This document shows, one piece after another, positions 21,560 through 32,404 of a stretch of DNA of 64,000 nucleotides. The first letter of the stretch is position 1. Every line of letters begins with the position of its first letter. The translations under genes and the position numbers were made by a program. This DNA comes from an uncultured SAR86 cluster bacterium (GTDB taxonomy: Bacteria > Pseudomonadota > Gammaproteobacteria > Magnimaribacterales > D2472), in contig CACLXS010000003.1 of the NCBI GenBank assembly GCA_902610905.1, positions 1-64,000 of the forward strand, in the 5' to 3' direction. The notes beneath the pieces are model-generated. The model searched no databases, was not told the DNA's origin, and worked only from the letters and a program-made list of their open reading frames with translations.

Positions 21560-24500
21560 GTGTCAAAGACTAATACTTTTATATTGCAAGGCAAGAAAAG
21601 TTTTTCTGACTCTAAACTAGAGCAATTGAACTTCGAATTTAATAATTCAAATAACACAAAATCTAAAATTAGTTCAAATGAAATTTATATTGTTGCATCC
21701 GAAAATAAAAATTTAGATTTAGAGAGTTTAAAAAATATATTAAATGCCGATAATAATTTGGATTTATTTTCTTTTTTAGTTGGCCCAAGATCCGGAACTA
21801 TTTCACCTTGGTCATCTAAGACTGAAGATATTGTTAAAAATGTTGGCATCAAAGATGTCGATAGAGTTGAAAGATTTAATGGATTTAGTATTGCAGATGA
21901 AATAAATATTGATGATATAGACTTGTCGATGTTTTTTGATCGAATGACGCAGTCGATATATCTAAATTCTGATGAATGCATAAATTTTTTAAATGTTGAT
22001 CCTCAAAGATCAATAAGTGTTATAGATATTTTAAAAGGTGGCATAAAAACACTAAAAGATGCCAATAAAACCTTTGGTTTTGCTATGAGCAGCGAAGAAA
22101 TTGAATATTTAAATGATTTTTACTCAAAAGCAGCTCGAAATCCAACAGATGCAGAGTTAATGATGTTTGCTCAAGCCAATTCAGAGCACTGTAGACATAA
22201 GATTTTTAATGCTAAATGGACTGTTAATGGCGCTGCCAAGAATAATAGCCTGTTTGACTTGATAAAAGAGACAAGCAAGCAGTCCCCAAACGGTATTATT
22301 TCAGCATACAAGGATAATGCAGCTATTACAGAGGGTGAAAGCGTTCAAAGACTAAATCTAGATGCTGATAATAATTATGCTTTTGTTGAAGACAAGCTTA
22401 ATTCAACAATTAAAGTAGAAACACACAACCATCCAACTGCTATTTCTCCATATCCTGGCGCAGCAACTGGTTCTGGTGGCGAGATTAGGGATGAAGGTGC
22501 TACTGGTAGAGGAGCAAAACCCAAGATAGGATTAGTTGGCTTTAATGTATCTAATTTAAGAATCCCAAATCTTAAAAGAAGCTGGGAAGGTAAGGAGCAC
22601 AAGCCAGGAAGAATAGCCTCTCCTTTAGATATTATGATCAAGGCTCCTATAGGAGCCGCTGCTTTTAATAATGAATTTGGAAGGCCTTCAACACTTGGTT
22701 ACTTTAGATGTTATGAAACTCATTTTGATCAAAGCAATAAAGCTTATGGATATCACAAGCCAATAATGCTGGCAGGTGGAATAGGAGAAATAAGAGATAA
22801 GAATAATTTTAAACTACAAATAACTGAAGGCTATCATGTTGTAGTTCTTGGTGGTCCTGCGATGTTAATTGGTCTTGGTGGTGGTGCAGCATCATCTGTT
22901 TCTTCAGGAGATAGTGACGAAGATTTAGATTTTGCATCAGTTCAAAGAGATAACGCTGAGATGGAAAGAAGATGCCAAGAGGTAATAAATGTATGTTCGT
23001 CTCAAGATAATAGCTATATAGAATTTATTCATGATGTTGGCGCTGGAGGGCTTTCTAATGCTATTCCAGAATTGGCTAAGGATTCAAATTTAGGCGTATA
23101 TATTGAGCTAGATAAAATTCCAAATTCGGATAAGTCTATGTCACCAATGGAGATTTGGTCTAATGAATCGCAAGAGAGATATGTCTTGGCTGTTCATCCA
23201 GATAATAAAGATGCCTTTGAAACAATCTGTCAAAGAGAGAGATGTGTTTATGCTTTTGTTGGTGTTACAAGCGAAGAAAAGTCTGTAAAACTATATGATT
23301 CAAAAACTGAATCTTATCCAGTAAATGTACCTTTATCTATGTTATTTGGTGATTTACCGATTACGGAAATGTCAGTAACTACCAATGAGATGGTTGAGAC
23401 AAAAGAAGATGCTTCATCAAGTTATGAATTTGCTGATGCTCTTGTCAAAACTCTTCAGCATCCAACTGTCGCATCAAAATCATTCTTAATAACAATTGGA
23501 GATAGAACTGTTGGAGGAATGGTTGCAAGAGATCAGTTTGTTGGCCCTTATCAGGTTCCGGTTTCAGATTATTCAATGAGTTTAAGATCGTTTACATCAA
23601 ATAGTGGTGAAGTCTTAACTGTTGGCGAAAAGCCAACCCTTGCTGTTAAGAGCCCTGGTGCATCGATGCGCATGGCTGTTGCAGAGGCCTTGACTAATAT
23701 GATTGGAGTAAACATTAAAGGTCTTGATCAAGTTCAAGTCTCTGCTAACTGGATGGCAGCCTCCGGAGAAGAAGTTGAAGACTTAGCACTAAGAGAGGGT
23801 GTTGAATCACTTTCAAAGTGCTGCGTTGATTTAAATATCTCAGTTCCAGTAGGAAAAGATTCATTATCTATGAGAACTAAATGGGACGATGGTTCTGCAG
23901 AAAGGGTGGTAAAGAGTCCTCTATCAGGAGTTATAACAGCTATGGCACCTGTAGCTGATGTAAGAAATTCGATAACACCTGAGTTGGATATTAGTGCATC
24001 ATCAAAATTGGTGCATGTGACATTAAATGATAAAAAGCGATTAGCCCAATCCGTTTTCTCAGAAGTTACTCAATCTAATTTCAATACAACACCTGATTTG
24101 GATCATGTTGGTTTATTTAAATCTATGTTTGAAACTATTCAAGAGATGATTTTGAATAAAAGAATATTGGCACTTCATGATGTATCTGATGGAGGGCTAA
24201 TAGTATCTCTTTTAGAAATGGCGTTCACAAAAAAGACCGGTTTAAATATTCAAATTGAAAATCTAAATCAAGAAGATTTGAATGATTTTTTCTTTGCTGA
24301 AGAAGTAGGTTTGGTTTTACAAGTTGATGATTCTAATCTTAGCTCAGTTATTGAAGAGCTTCAGTCTATAGGATTATTAGCAAATATAGTTGCTTCAGTT
24401 AAAAATGATGCAAGAATTACTATTAGCAATCAATCTGAAAGCTTTTATGATGAGTCTGTTATTACACTTGAGAAGCATTGGAGAGAGACAAGTCATGCAA

Positions 24501-25405
24501 TTCAAGCATTAAGAGACAATCAATCAATTGCAGATTCAGAATTAGCTGTATTAAGTGATATAGATCATAAGGGATTATTTGCTAACGAATCTTTTGATGA
24601 AAAAGAATTAGACAGCTTTAATATTTCTTCTACCAAACCAAAGGTTGCCATTCTTAGAGAGCAAGGTGTAAATGGTCAGATGGAAATGGCGGCTGCTTTC
24701 ACTTTAGCTGGATTTGATGCAGTTGATGTTCATATGCAAGACTTGCTTGATAGCAGGGTCGATTTAAAAGATTTTAATGGTATGGCAGCTTGTGGAGGTT
24801 TTTCATACGGTGATGTCTTGGGTGCTGGCGGCGGCTGGTCAAAAACAATACTTTATAACAATGAAGTAAAAGATCAGTTTGAAACATTTTTTAATAATCC
24901 CTCAACTTTTACATTGGGAGTATGCAATGGTTGCCAAATGGTCTCTAATTTAAAAGAGATAATCCCTGGGGCTGAGTATTGGCCAACATTTGAAAAAAAC
25001 CTTTCAGATCAGTTTGAAGCCAGGCTCGCTCAGGTAAAAATTAAAAAGTCTGATTCAATTCTTCTATCAGGCATGGTAGATTGGAGTATGCCTATTGCCT
25101 CTGCTCATGGAGAGGGGCACGCAAAATTTGATGAAGAAAGTTACAAGCTTTTTTTGAATTCAAATCAAATTGCAATGAATTTTGTTGATTCAAATGGATC
25201 TAATACTGAGACTTATCCGCTTAATCCAAATGGCTCTATAGATGGTATTACAGGTATTACAGGCGCAAACGGAAGAGTGACAATTATGATGCCGCATCCT
25301 GAGAGAGTGTTCAGAAAATTACAGATGAGCTGGAGACCAAATCATTGGAAAGAGTTCTCTCCATGGATGCAAATATTTATTAATGCTAAAAAATTTGTAG
25401 AGTAA
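21560..25405 (+). CDS. purL: phosphoribosylformylglycinamidine synthase
   Basis: 1281 aa; ANSEHCRHKIFNA, KVETHNHPTAISPYPGAATGSGGEIRDE, C-terminal glutaminase GVCNGCQM; GTG start. Confidence 0.98.
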   Translation: MSKTNTFILQGKKSFSDSKLEQLNFEFNNSNNTKSKISSNEIYIVASENKNLDLESLKNILNADNNLDLFSFLVGPRSGTISPWSSKTEDIVKNVGIKDVDRVERFNGFSIADEINIDDIDLSMFFDRMTQSIYLNSDECINFLNVDPQRSISVIDILKGGIKTLKDANKTFGFAMSSEEIEYLNDFYSKAARNPTDAELMMFAQANSEHCRHKIFNAKWTVNGAAKNNSLFDLIKETSKQSPNGIISAYKDNAAITEGESVQRLNLDADNNYAFVEDKLNSTIKVETHNHPTAISPYPGAATGSGGEIRDEGATGRGAKPKIGLVGFNVSNLRIPNLKRSWEGKEHKPGRIASPLDIMIKAPIGAAAFNNEFGRPSTLGYFRCYETHFDQSNKAYGYHKPIMLAGGIGEIRDKNNFKLQITEGYHVVVLGGPAMLIGLGGGAASSVSSGDSDEDLDFASVQRDNAEMERRCQEVINVCSSQDNSYIEFIHDVGAGGLSNAIPELAKDSNLGVYIELDKIPNSDKSMSPMEIWSNESQERYVLAVHPDNKDAFETICQRERCVYAFVGVTSEEKSVKLYDSKTESYPVNVPLSMLFGDLPITEMSVTTNEMVETKEDASSSYEFADALVKTLQHPTVASKSFLITIGDRTVGGMVARDQFVGPYQVPVSDYSMSLRSFTSNSGEVLTVGEKPTLAVKSPGASMRMAVAEALTNMIGVNIKGLDQVQVSANWMAASGEEVEDLALREGVESLSKCCVDLNISVPVGKDSLSMRTKWDDGSAERVVKSPLSGVITAMAPVADVRNSITPELDISASSKLVHVTLNDKKRLAQSVFSEVTQSNFNTTPDLDHVGLFKSMFETIQEMILNKRILALHDVSDGGLIVSLLEMAFTKKTGLNIQIENLNQEDLNDFFFAEEVGLVLQVDDSNLSSVIEELQSIGLLANIVASVKNDARITISNQSESFYDESVITLEKHWRETSHAIQALRDNQSIADSELAVLSDIDHKGLFANESFDEKELDSFNISSTKPKVAILREQGVNGQMEMAAAFTLAGFDAVDVHMQDLLDSRVDLKDFNGMAACGGFSYGDVLGAGGGWSKTILYNNEVKDQFETFFNNPSTFTLGVCNGCQMVSNLKEIIPGAEYWPTFEKNLSDQFEARLAQVKIKKSDSILLSGMVDWSMPIASAHGEGHAKFDEESYKLFLNSNQIAMNFVDSNGSNTETYPLNPNGSIDGITGITGANGRVTIMMPHPERVFRKLQMSWRPNHWKEFSPWMQIFINAKKFVE

Positions 25406-25407
25406 TT

Positions 25408-25947
25408 CTATTTCCAAAGAGTTATATCTTCTTCTCTAAAAATAAAATCATTATTTTTACTATCTTCAATATAGTATTTTAGGGTTCTTTCTACAGTTGG
25501 AAACGCCAACTCATCCCAAAGAATTTCGTCTTTTGAAAAAAGTTTTACCTCAATACTTTCAGAGGTTGGGCCAAAATTTTTATCAAGTAAATCTGCAAGA
25601 TAAAAAAGGTGTACTTGGTTTATATGTGGCAAGCTAAACATAGTGTATGGCATTATTACCTTTGCCTCAGAGCCTGTCTCTTCCATTGTTTCTCTAAGAG
25701 CACCAGCTTGCAAGGTCTCAGCATTTTCCATAAAACCTGCAGGTAATGTCCATAATCCTTTTCTTGGATGAATATTTCTTTTAGCCATTAAGATTTTTTC
25801 ATCTCTAATACACAAGGCTCCGACAATCATATTAGGGTTGGTATAAAAAATTGTTCCACAGTCTTTACAGCAATATCTTTTGAGTTGATCGTCTTCTGGA
25901 ATTTTAAATTCTAGATTTGAACTTCCGCAATTTGAACAATATTTCAA
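25408..25947 (-). CDS. zinc-ribbon Nudix hydrolase
   Basis: CSNCGSSN...YCCKDCG zinc ribbon; Nudix box GFMENAETLQAGALRETMEETGSEA. Confidence 0.9.
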   Translation of the reverse strand: MKYCSNCGSSNLEFKIPEDDQLKRYCCKDCGTIFYTNPNMIVGALCIRDEKILMAKRNIHPRKGLWTLPAGFMENAETLQAGALRETMEETGSEAKVIMPYTMFSLPHINQVHLFYLADLLDKNFGPTSESIEVKLFSKDEILWDELAFPTVERTLKYYIEDSKNNDFIFREEDITLWK

Positions 25948-25999
25948 TTTTTATATTCCTAAATAGTATAAGGTCGTTTAAGAAGTTAAACTGTACCTG

Positions 26000-26602
26000 A
26001 TGTTAGACAGCATAAAGCAAAAGCTTGAAAAACTAAATCCTATTGAATCAACTTCTCTTAAAAAGGCTGGGGTCTTCATAGGTATTTTGTTCCATGATGA
26101 CTATATTCTTAATCCCGAAGTTATCTTTACTCAGAGATCAACAAAGTTATCCACTCACTCAGGAGAGGTAAGTTTTCCGGGGGGAAAATGGGAAGAACAA
26201 GATAAAAATTTATATGAAACAGCATTAAGAGAGTCAAATGAAGAAATAAATTTAAATAAAGAGGATGTGGTTTTAGCTGGCTCATTAAACTATTTAGTTT
26301 CAAAACATAAAATTGAAGTAAATCCTTATGTAGGCCTGATTACAAAAAAACAGAACTTAGTAGATAACGATGAAATAGAAAAGATTTTCACCGTTCCGCT
26401 AGAATTCCTTACTGATAAAAAAAATGCCAAGCTTCATAAGATAGAAAGAAAGAATAGAAATGTAATAGTTCCAAGTTGGGTTTATAATGACCAAATAATT
26501 TGGGGCTTAACTGCAATGATTACAGCAGATTTCGTCAATACATGCTTTGACGCAGGTATAGAAGAAGATTTAGGTATTATTAGAGAACAATATGATTATT
26601 GA
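26000..26602 (+). CDS. Nudix CoA pyrophosphatase-like (NudL family)
   Basis: [40 protein letters not shown] Nudix/UPF0035-type motif. Confidence 0.85.
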   Translation: MLDSIKQKLEKLNPIESTSLKKAGVFIGILFHDDYILNPEVIFTQRSTKLSTHSGEVSFPGGKWEEQDKNLYETALRESNEEINLNKEDVVLAGSLNYLVSKHKIEVNPYVGLITKKQNLVDNDEIEKIFTVPLEFLTDKKNAKLHKIERKNRNVIVPSWVYNDQIIWGLTAMITADFVNTCFDAGIEEDLGIIREQYDY

Positions 26603-27110
26603 ACTTGGTGAAAAAAAGCTTAAAACAGATGGTGAAGATTTTTTTATTGCACCCAGTGCAACAGTTATTGGCGATGTTCAGCTTGCTAAAGATGCAAGCG
26701 TCTGGTTTAACGCAACAATAAGAGGTGATAATGAGCCAATCATTGTTGGAGAAGGTTCAAATGTACAAGATGGTTCAATTATTCATACCGACCCAGGTTA
26801 TAAATGTATTATTGGAAAACATGTTACTGTAGGACACATGGTAATGCTTCACGGTTGTGAAATTGGAGACGGAAGTTTGATTGGTATTGGGTCTGTTGTT
26901 CTAAATGGAGCAAAAATAGGTAAAAACTGTATTATTGGAGCTAAAGCATTAGTAACTGAAGGCATGGAAATTCCAGACGGGTCAATGGTTCTAGGTACGC
27001 CTGGTAAAATCAAGAAAACCCTTAATGATGAGGAACAAAAAATGGTGTCACTTGGAGCACATCATTACATAGAAAATTATAAGAAATATAAGGACTTAGC
27101 TTCTTACTAA
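26592..27110 (+). CDS. gamma-carbonic anhydrase family protein (YrdA-like)
   Basis: Left-handed beta-helix hexapeptides; [56 protein letters not shown]. Confidence 0.92.
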   Translation: MIIELGEKKLKTDGEDFFIAPSATVIGDVQLAKDASVWFNATIRGDNEPIIVGEGSNVQDGSIIHTDPGYKCIIGKHVTVGHMVMLHGCEIGDGSLIGIGSVVLNGAKIGKNCIIGAKALVTEGMEIPDGSMVLGTPGKIKKTLNDEEQKMVSLGAHHYIENYKKYKDLASY

Positions 27111-27111
27111 A

Positions 27112-29688
27112 ATGAAAACGAGTGATATAAGACAAGCTTTTCTAGACTTTTTTAATTCAAAAGATCATCAGGTTGTAGATTCTAGTCCGTTAATACCAGC
27201 TAATGATGAAACCCTTCTATTTACCAATGCTGGAATGGTTCAATTTAAAGATGTTTTTTTAGGAACTGATAAAAGAAAGTACTCAAGAGCAACAACATCA
27301 CAAAGGTGTATTAGGGCTGGTGGAAAACATAATGATCTTGAAAATGTTGGCTATACATTAAGGCACCACACATTTTTTGAGATGTTGGGTAATTTTAGTT
27401 TTGGTGATTATTTTAAAGAAGACGCAATTAAATATGCTTGGGAATTCCTTACCGATGTTCTTAAGCTTGAAAAAGACAAACTATGGATTTCTGTATACAA
27501 AGATGATGATGAAGCAGAAAAAATTTGGATAGATGTCATAGGTGTAGACCCTTCAAGAATAGTCAGGCTTGGTGATGAAGATAATTTTTGGTCTATGGGT
27601 GATACAGGACCATGCGGACCATGCTCTGAAATTTATTATGATCATGGCGATCACATTGAGGGAACTCCCCCAGGTTCAGAAGGTGATGAGGGAGATAGAT
27701 TCGTAGAAATATGGAATCTTGTATTTATGCAATTTAATAGAGATGATTCAGGCAATATGACGCCACTTCCTAAGCCATCCGTTGATACAGGTATGGGTCT
27801 TGAAAGAATTGCTGCCGTAATGCAGGGAGTGAATTCAAATTATGAAACTGATTTATTTAAAGATTTAATTAGCGCATCAAACAGAGTTTTAGGCAATCAA
27901 GAAAGCGAATCTCATAAGGTTATATCTGATCATATTAGATCGGTGAGCTTTCTTATTGCTGACGGAATACTTCCTGAAAATGAAGGAAGAGGATATGTAC
28001 TTAGAAGAATATTAAGAAGGGCCATTAGACACGGCTATAAGATGGGGGCAACTAAACCATTTTTATATAAATTGGTTGATGATTTAGAAAAATTAATGAG
28101 CGAAGCATACCCATTAATTAAAAAGAAAAAAGAACACATTGCGCAAATAATTAAAGATGAAGAACTTAAGTTTTTTGAGACTCTCGAAAAAGGTATTGAT
28201 ATTCTTGAGACAGCTATTTCCAAACTTGATAATGAAGTTATCCCTGGTGATGTGGTATTTAAACTTCATGATACCTATGGATTCCCATTTGATCTGACTG
28301 CTGATATCGCAAGAGAAAAAGGTTTAACAATAGATGAAGATAGTTTTAACAAATCCATGGACCAACAAAAACAAACTTCAAAAGCAGGAAGCAGTTTTGT
28401 TTCTTCATTGCCTGCAGCTGCTGGCGTAGAGGAAACAGAATTTCTTGGTTATGAAACACTTGAATCTGAATCTAAAGTATTAGTTCTTTGGAGAGATCAA
28501 GATAGGGTTGATGAGGTCAGTGAATCTGATGAAGTATTTATTGCTTGTGAAAAGACTCCCTTTTATGCAGAGTCTGGAGGCCAAGTTGGTGATGCAGGGA
28601 GGTTTATATCTGGAAACACAACTGGTACTATTTTAGATTGTAAAAAACAAGGAAAAGTGTTTTTACATAAGGCAATTATTGAGAAAGGATCTCTTAAAAA
28701 TGGTGATGTTATTAGTATGAGTGTTGAAAAAGATAAAAGAGCAGCAACAGCTATTCATCATTCATCTACTCATTTGTTACATGCCGCTCTTCGAGAAGTT
28801 CTTGGTGATCATGTTCAGCAAAAAGGTTCATTAGTTGATGAATCAAAACTTAGATTTGATTTCTCACACCCAAAACCATTAACTAAAAATGAAATTTCAT
28901 CTATAGAAGAGATTGTAAATAGAGAATTATTAAACAATGTTGAAGTTCAAACAAAAGTGATGAACCTTGATGATGCTATTAACTCAGGCGCCCAAGCGTT
29001 GTTTGGTGAGAAGTATGAAGATGAAGTAAGAGTTTTAACAATGGGAGAAAAATCCTTTTCTGTTGAGCTCTGTGGTGGAACTCATGTTGAGAGAACTGGA
29101 GATATTGGCGTTTTTGTAATTGTTAATCAATCAAGTGTTGCTTCTGGAATTAGAAGAATTGAAGCTATTGGAGGCAAACAGGCTCTCGAATATATTAATG
29201 AAGTGCGAGAAGTTACTGATTCATTGCAAACTAAATTAAATGTTCCTGCTGATGCGTTGCTAGAAAAAGTTGAAGCTTTAATTGAAGAAAATAAAAAACT
29301 AAAAAAATCAGGAGGCTCTCAACCAAACTCCGTTAAAATAATTTTCTCAGAAACTTATCATATTAATGATTGGCAATTACAGGTTGAGCAAGTTTCTACT
29401 GATGATAATAAGATTCTAAGAGGCTTGGTAGATAATAAAAAAGCAAGTCTTTCAAAAGGATGTATTGTTTTACTAAATACAATTGGTTCAAAAGTTGCAA
29501 TAGTCTCAGGGGTTACTGACAATTTAGTTGATCAACTTTCTGCTAAAGATGTTGTTTCATTGCTTTGTGAACAGCTGGGAGGCAAAGGTGGCGGCAGACC
29601 AGATTTTGCTCAAGGAGCTGGTGAAAGCAAAAATACTAATGAATTCGTGACTTCTATATTAAATTCAGTAAAATCCCTCGCAAACTAA
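27112..29688 (+). CDS. alaS: alanyl-tRNA synthetase
   Basis: FTNAGMVQFKDVFLG, RCIRAGGKHNDLENVGYT, HHSSTHLLHAALREVLG, CGGTHVERTGDIG. Confidence 0.98.
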   Translation: MKTSDIRQAFLDFFNSKDHQVVDSSPLIPANDETLLFTNAGMVQFKDVFLGTDKRKYSRATTSQRCIRAGGKHNDLENVGYTLRHHTFFEMLGNFSFGDYFKEDAIKYAWEFLTDVLKLEKDKLWISVYKDDDEAEKIWIDVIGVDPSRIVRLGDEDNFWSMGDTGPCGPCSEIYYDHGDHIEGTPPGSEGDEGDRFVEIWNLVFMQFNRDDSGNMTPLPKPSVDTGMGLERIAAVMQGVNSNYETDLFKDLISASNRVLGNQESESHKVISDHIRSVSFLIADGILPENEGRGYVLRRILRRAIRHGYKMGATKPFLYKLVDDLEKLMSEAYPLIKKKKEHIAQIIKDEELKFFETLEKGIDILETAISKLDNEVIPGDVVFKLHDTYGFPFDLTADIAREKGLTIDEDSFNKSMDQQKQTSKAGSSFVSSLPAAAGVEETEFLGYETLESESKVLVLWRDQDRVDEVSESDEVFIACEKTPFYAESGGQVGDAGRFISGNTTGTILDCKKQGKVFLHKAIIEKGSLKNGDVISMSVEKDKRAATAIHHSSTHLLHAALREVLGDHVQQKGSLVDESKLRFDFSHPKPLTKNEISSIEEIVNRELLNNVEVQTKVMNLDDAINSGAQALFGEKYEDEVRVLTMGEKSFSVELCGGTHVERTGDIGVFVIVNQSSVASGIRRIEAIGGKQALEYINEVREVTDSLQTKLNVPADALLEKVEALIEENKKLKKSGGSQPNSVKIIFSETYHINDWQLQVEQVSTDDNKILRGLVDNKKASLSKGCIVLLNTIGSKVAIVSGVTDNLVDQLSAKDVVSLLCEQLGGKGGGRPDFAQGAGESKNTNEFVTSILNSVKSLAN

Positions 29689-29694
29689 GAAAAT

Positions 29695-30909
29695 ATGTCT
29701 AATATCATTGTTCAAAAGTTTGGAGGAACCTCTGTTGGCTCAGAAGAGAGAATTGCTGCTGTTGCAAAAATTGTAAAAGAGGCTTCTAAAAATAATCCGA
29801 TAGTAGTTATTGTCTCTGCTATGAGTGGAGAAACCAATAGATTAATTAATTTAGCAAAGAGTTTTGGAGATAATCCTAGTAAAAGAGAGTTTGATGCTCT
29901 TGTTTCTACGGGTGAAAAAGTAAGTGCTGCACTATTGGCTATGGCATTACAACAAATTGATATTCCAGCAAAATCTTATTCTGCTTCACAAATTTCAATG
30001 AGAACAACTGATAGTTTTTCTAAGGCAAGAATTCTTGATGTTGATGGAAAAAAAATTAAAGAAACTTTAGATGCAGGCATTGTTCCTATTATTACTGGTT
30101 TTCAAGGTATTACAGAATCTGGCGATGTTACAACTCTTGGAAGAGGTGGCTCTGATACCACGGCTGTAGCTATTGCTGCACAATTAGGTGCCAAAAGATG
30201 TGATATTTATACCGATGTTGACGGCATCTATACAACTGATCCAAGGGTGGTACCCGAAGCTAAGAAGATAGATGTAATTACTATGGAAGAAATGCTTGAA
30301 ATGGCAGGACAGGGTGCTAAAGTAATTCAGATTAGAGCAGTTGAGTTTGCAAATAAATATAATGTACCTGTCAGAGTATTATCAAGTTTTGAGCCTGGAA
30401 ATGGCACTTTAATATCTCTTGAGGAAAAAAATATGGAAAATGGTTTAGTTTCTGGAATAGCCTTTCAAAAGGACCAGGTTAAGTTTACCCTTCATGGAGT
30501 AAGCGATACTCCTGGAATGGCTTATGGTATTTTAGGTCCTTTAAGTGATGCAAACATTGAAGTTGACGTCATTGTTCAAAATGTCAGTGTCAATGGAAAA
30601 ACAGATTTTACATTTACAGTCTCAAAAGAAGATGAATTATTAGCAACTGAAGTTATTAATGGCTTGAAGTCATCATTGGAATTTGATGATTTGTTAATTG
30701 ATTCAAGTATTGCTAAAGTTTCTCTTGTTGGTGTTGGTATGAGATCACATGCTGGAATTGCTAGTACAGCATTTAAAGCATTGTCTGAAACAGGAATAAA
30801 CATTCAAATGATAAGTACTTCAGAAATTAAAATTACAATTGTTATTGATGAAAACGAAATCGATACCGCTGTAACTTCACTCCATAAAGCATTTAATTTG
30901 GATAGTTAA
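29695..30909 (+). CDS. lysC: aspartate kinase
   Basis: VQKFGGTSVGS, TTLGRGGSDTTAVA, ACT domains. Confidence 0.97.
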   Translation: MSNIIVQKFGGTSVGSEERIAAVAKIVKEASKNNPIVVIVSAMSGETNRLINLAKSFGDNPSKREFDALVSTGEKVSAALLAMALQQIDIPAKSYSASQISMRTTDSFSKARILDVDGKKIKETLDAGIVPIITGFQGITESGDVTTLGRGGSDTTAVAIAAQLGAKRCDIYTDVDGIYTTDPRVVPEAKKIDVITMEEMLEMAGQGAKVIQIRAVEFANKYNVPVRVLSSFEPGNGTLISLEEKNMENGLVSGIAFQKDQVKFTLHGVSDTPGMAYGILGPLSDANIEVDVIVQNVSVNGKTDFTFTVSKEDELLATEVINGLKSSLEFDDLLIDSSIAKVSLVGVGMRSHAGIASTAFKALSETGINIQMISTSEIKITIVIDENEIDTAVTSLHKAFNLDS

Positions 30910-30910
30910 T

Positions 30911-32245
30911 ATGTATGACTTAGTATTACAAAATTGTAAAATTGTTAATGAAAACAAAATAATTGAATCAGATATTGCAATTAAAAATAATAGAATCGAA
31001 TTAATTAGTAACTCTATTGACTCTGAAACAAAGAAAACTGTTGATCTTGATGGAAAGTATGTATTACCTGGACTAATTGATGATCAAGTTCACTTCAGAG
31101 AGCCTGGGTTAACTCATAAAGGTGATATTGCAACAGAATCAAGAGCAGGTCTTGCTGGTGGTGTGACAAGTTATTTTGAAATGCCTAATGTCAATCCAAC
31201 AACAACGACTAATGAAAACTTAAGTAAAAAATTTGATATAGCAAGCACAAAATCTTTATCTAACTATTCTTTCCATCTTGGAGCAAGTAATACAAATATT
31301 GAAGAAATTAAAAAAGTTGATATTAATCAAGCAGCAGCATTAAAAGTTTTTATGGGTGCCTCTACAGGAGAGATGCTTGTTGATAGTCTTGATGCCCTTG
31401 ATGATATTTTTAACTACTCACCACTAATTGTTGTTACACATTGTGAGGATCAAACAACTGTTAAAAATAATGAAAAAATATTTCTTGAAAAATATGGAGA
31501 TGATCTATCAGCTCAACATCATCACTTAATAAGGAATGTTGAGAGTTGTTATTTATCAAGCTCTCTTGCTGTGAGTCTTGCCAAGAAATATGACTCTGAT
31601 TTACATGTCTTTCATCTAACAACTGAAAAAGAAATGGAGTTATTTACAAAGGGAGAGGTTGATGGAAAAAAAATAACTTCTGAGGTATGCGTTCATCATA
31701 TGCACTTCAATGAAAAAGACTATGCTGAATTAGGTAATCAACTTAAGTGTAATCCATCTATTAAGGAAGAATCGGACAGACAGGCTCTTATAAAAGCACT
31801 TTTAGAAAATAAAATTGATATTGTTGCTACAGATCATGCGCCACACACATGGGATGAAAAAATGAGGAGCTACCCAGGTGCACCAGCAGGACTGCCACTG
31901 GTTCAACACGGCTTACAGATATTAATGGATTTCTATCACCAAGGTATATTAACTCTCGAAACAATAGTTGAAAAAACTACTCACAATGTTGCAAAAAGGT
32001 TTCAAGTAAAAGATAGGGGATATATCAGAGAGGGTTGCTACGCCGATCTTGTAGTAATCGATCTAGATAAAAAATATCAAGTAACTAAAGACAATATTCT
32101 TTATAAATGTGGATGGTCACCCTTTGAAGGTAAGACATTCAACTCGTCAATTCATATGACAATATGTAACGGACATATTGTATTTGAGGATGGGCATGTA
32201 AAAGATGATATTCCTCTAGGAATGCAAATAGAATTTGATAGATAA
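30911..32245 (+). CDS. dihydroorotase (amidohydrolase family)
   Basis: DLDGKYVLPGLIDDQVHFREPGLTHKGDIATESRAGLAGGVTSYFEMPN; ATDHAPHTWDEK. Confidence 0.88.
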   Translation: MYDLVLQNCKIVNENKIIESDIAIKNNRIELISNSIDSETKKTVDLDGKYVLPGLIDDQVHFREPGLTHKGDIATESRAGLAGGVTSYFEMPNVNPTTTTNENLSKKFDIASTKSLSNYSFHLGASNTNIEEIKKVDINQAAALKVFMGASTGEMLVDSLDALDDIFNYSPLIVVTHCEDQTTVKNNEKIFLEKYGDDLSAQHHHLIRNVESCYLSSSLAVSLAKKYDSDLHVFHLTTEKEMELFTKGEVDGKKITSEVCVHHMHFNEKDYAELGNQLKCNPSIKEESDRQALIKALLENKIDIVATDHAPHTWDEKMRSYPGAPAGLPLVQHGLQILMDFYHQGILTLETIVEKTTHNVAKRFQVKDRGYIREGCYADLVVIDLDKKYQVTKDNILYKCGWSPFEGKTFNSSIHMTICNGHIVFEDGHVKDDIPLGMQIEFDR

Positions 32246-32291
32246 GTAGGTATTTTTTTTTATCAAAGAGTTATAATCTTCCATCAATTTC

Positions 32292-32381
32292 GGAGAGTTG
32301 GCTGAGTGGTCGAAAGCGCCTCCCTGCTAAGGAGGTAACTGGGTAACTGGTTCGAGGGTTCGAATCCCTCACTCTCCGCCA
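32292..32381 (+). tRNA. tRNA-Ser (GCT)
   Basis: GGAGAGTTGGCTGAGTGGTCGAAAGCGCCTCCCTGCTAAGGAGG...GGTTCGAATCCCTCACTCTCCGCCA; GCT anticodon, variable arm, encoded CCA. Confidence 0.97.
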
Positions 32382-32404
32382 GTTTTTTATGCTTTAATAC
32401 GCCT

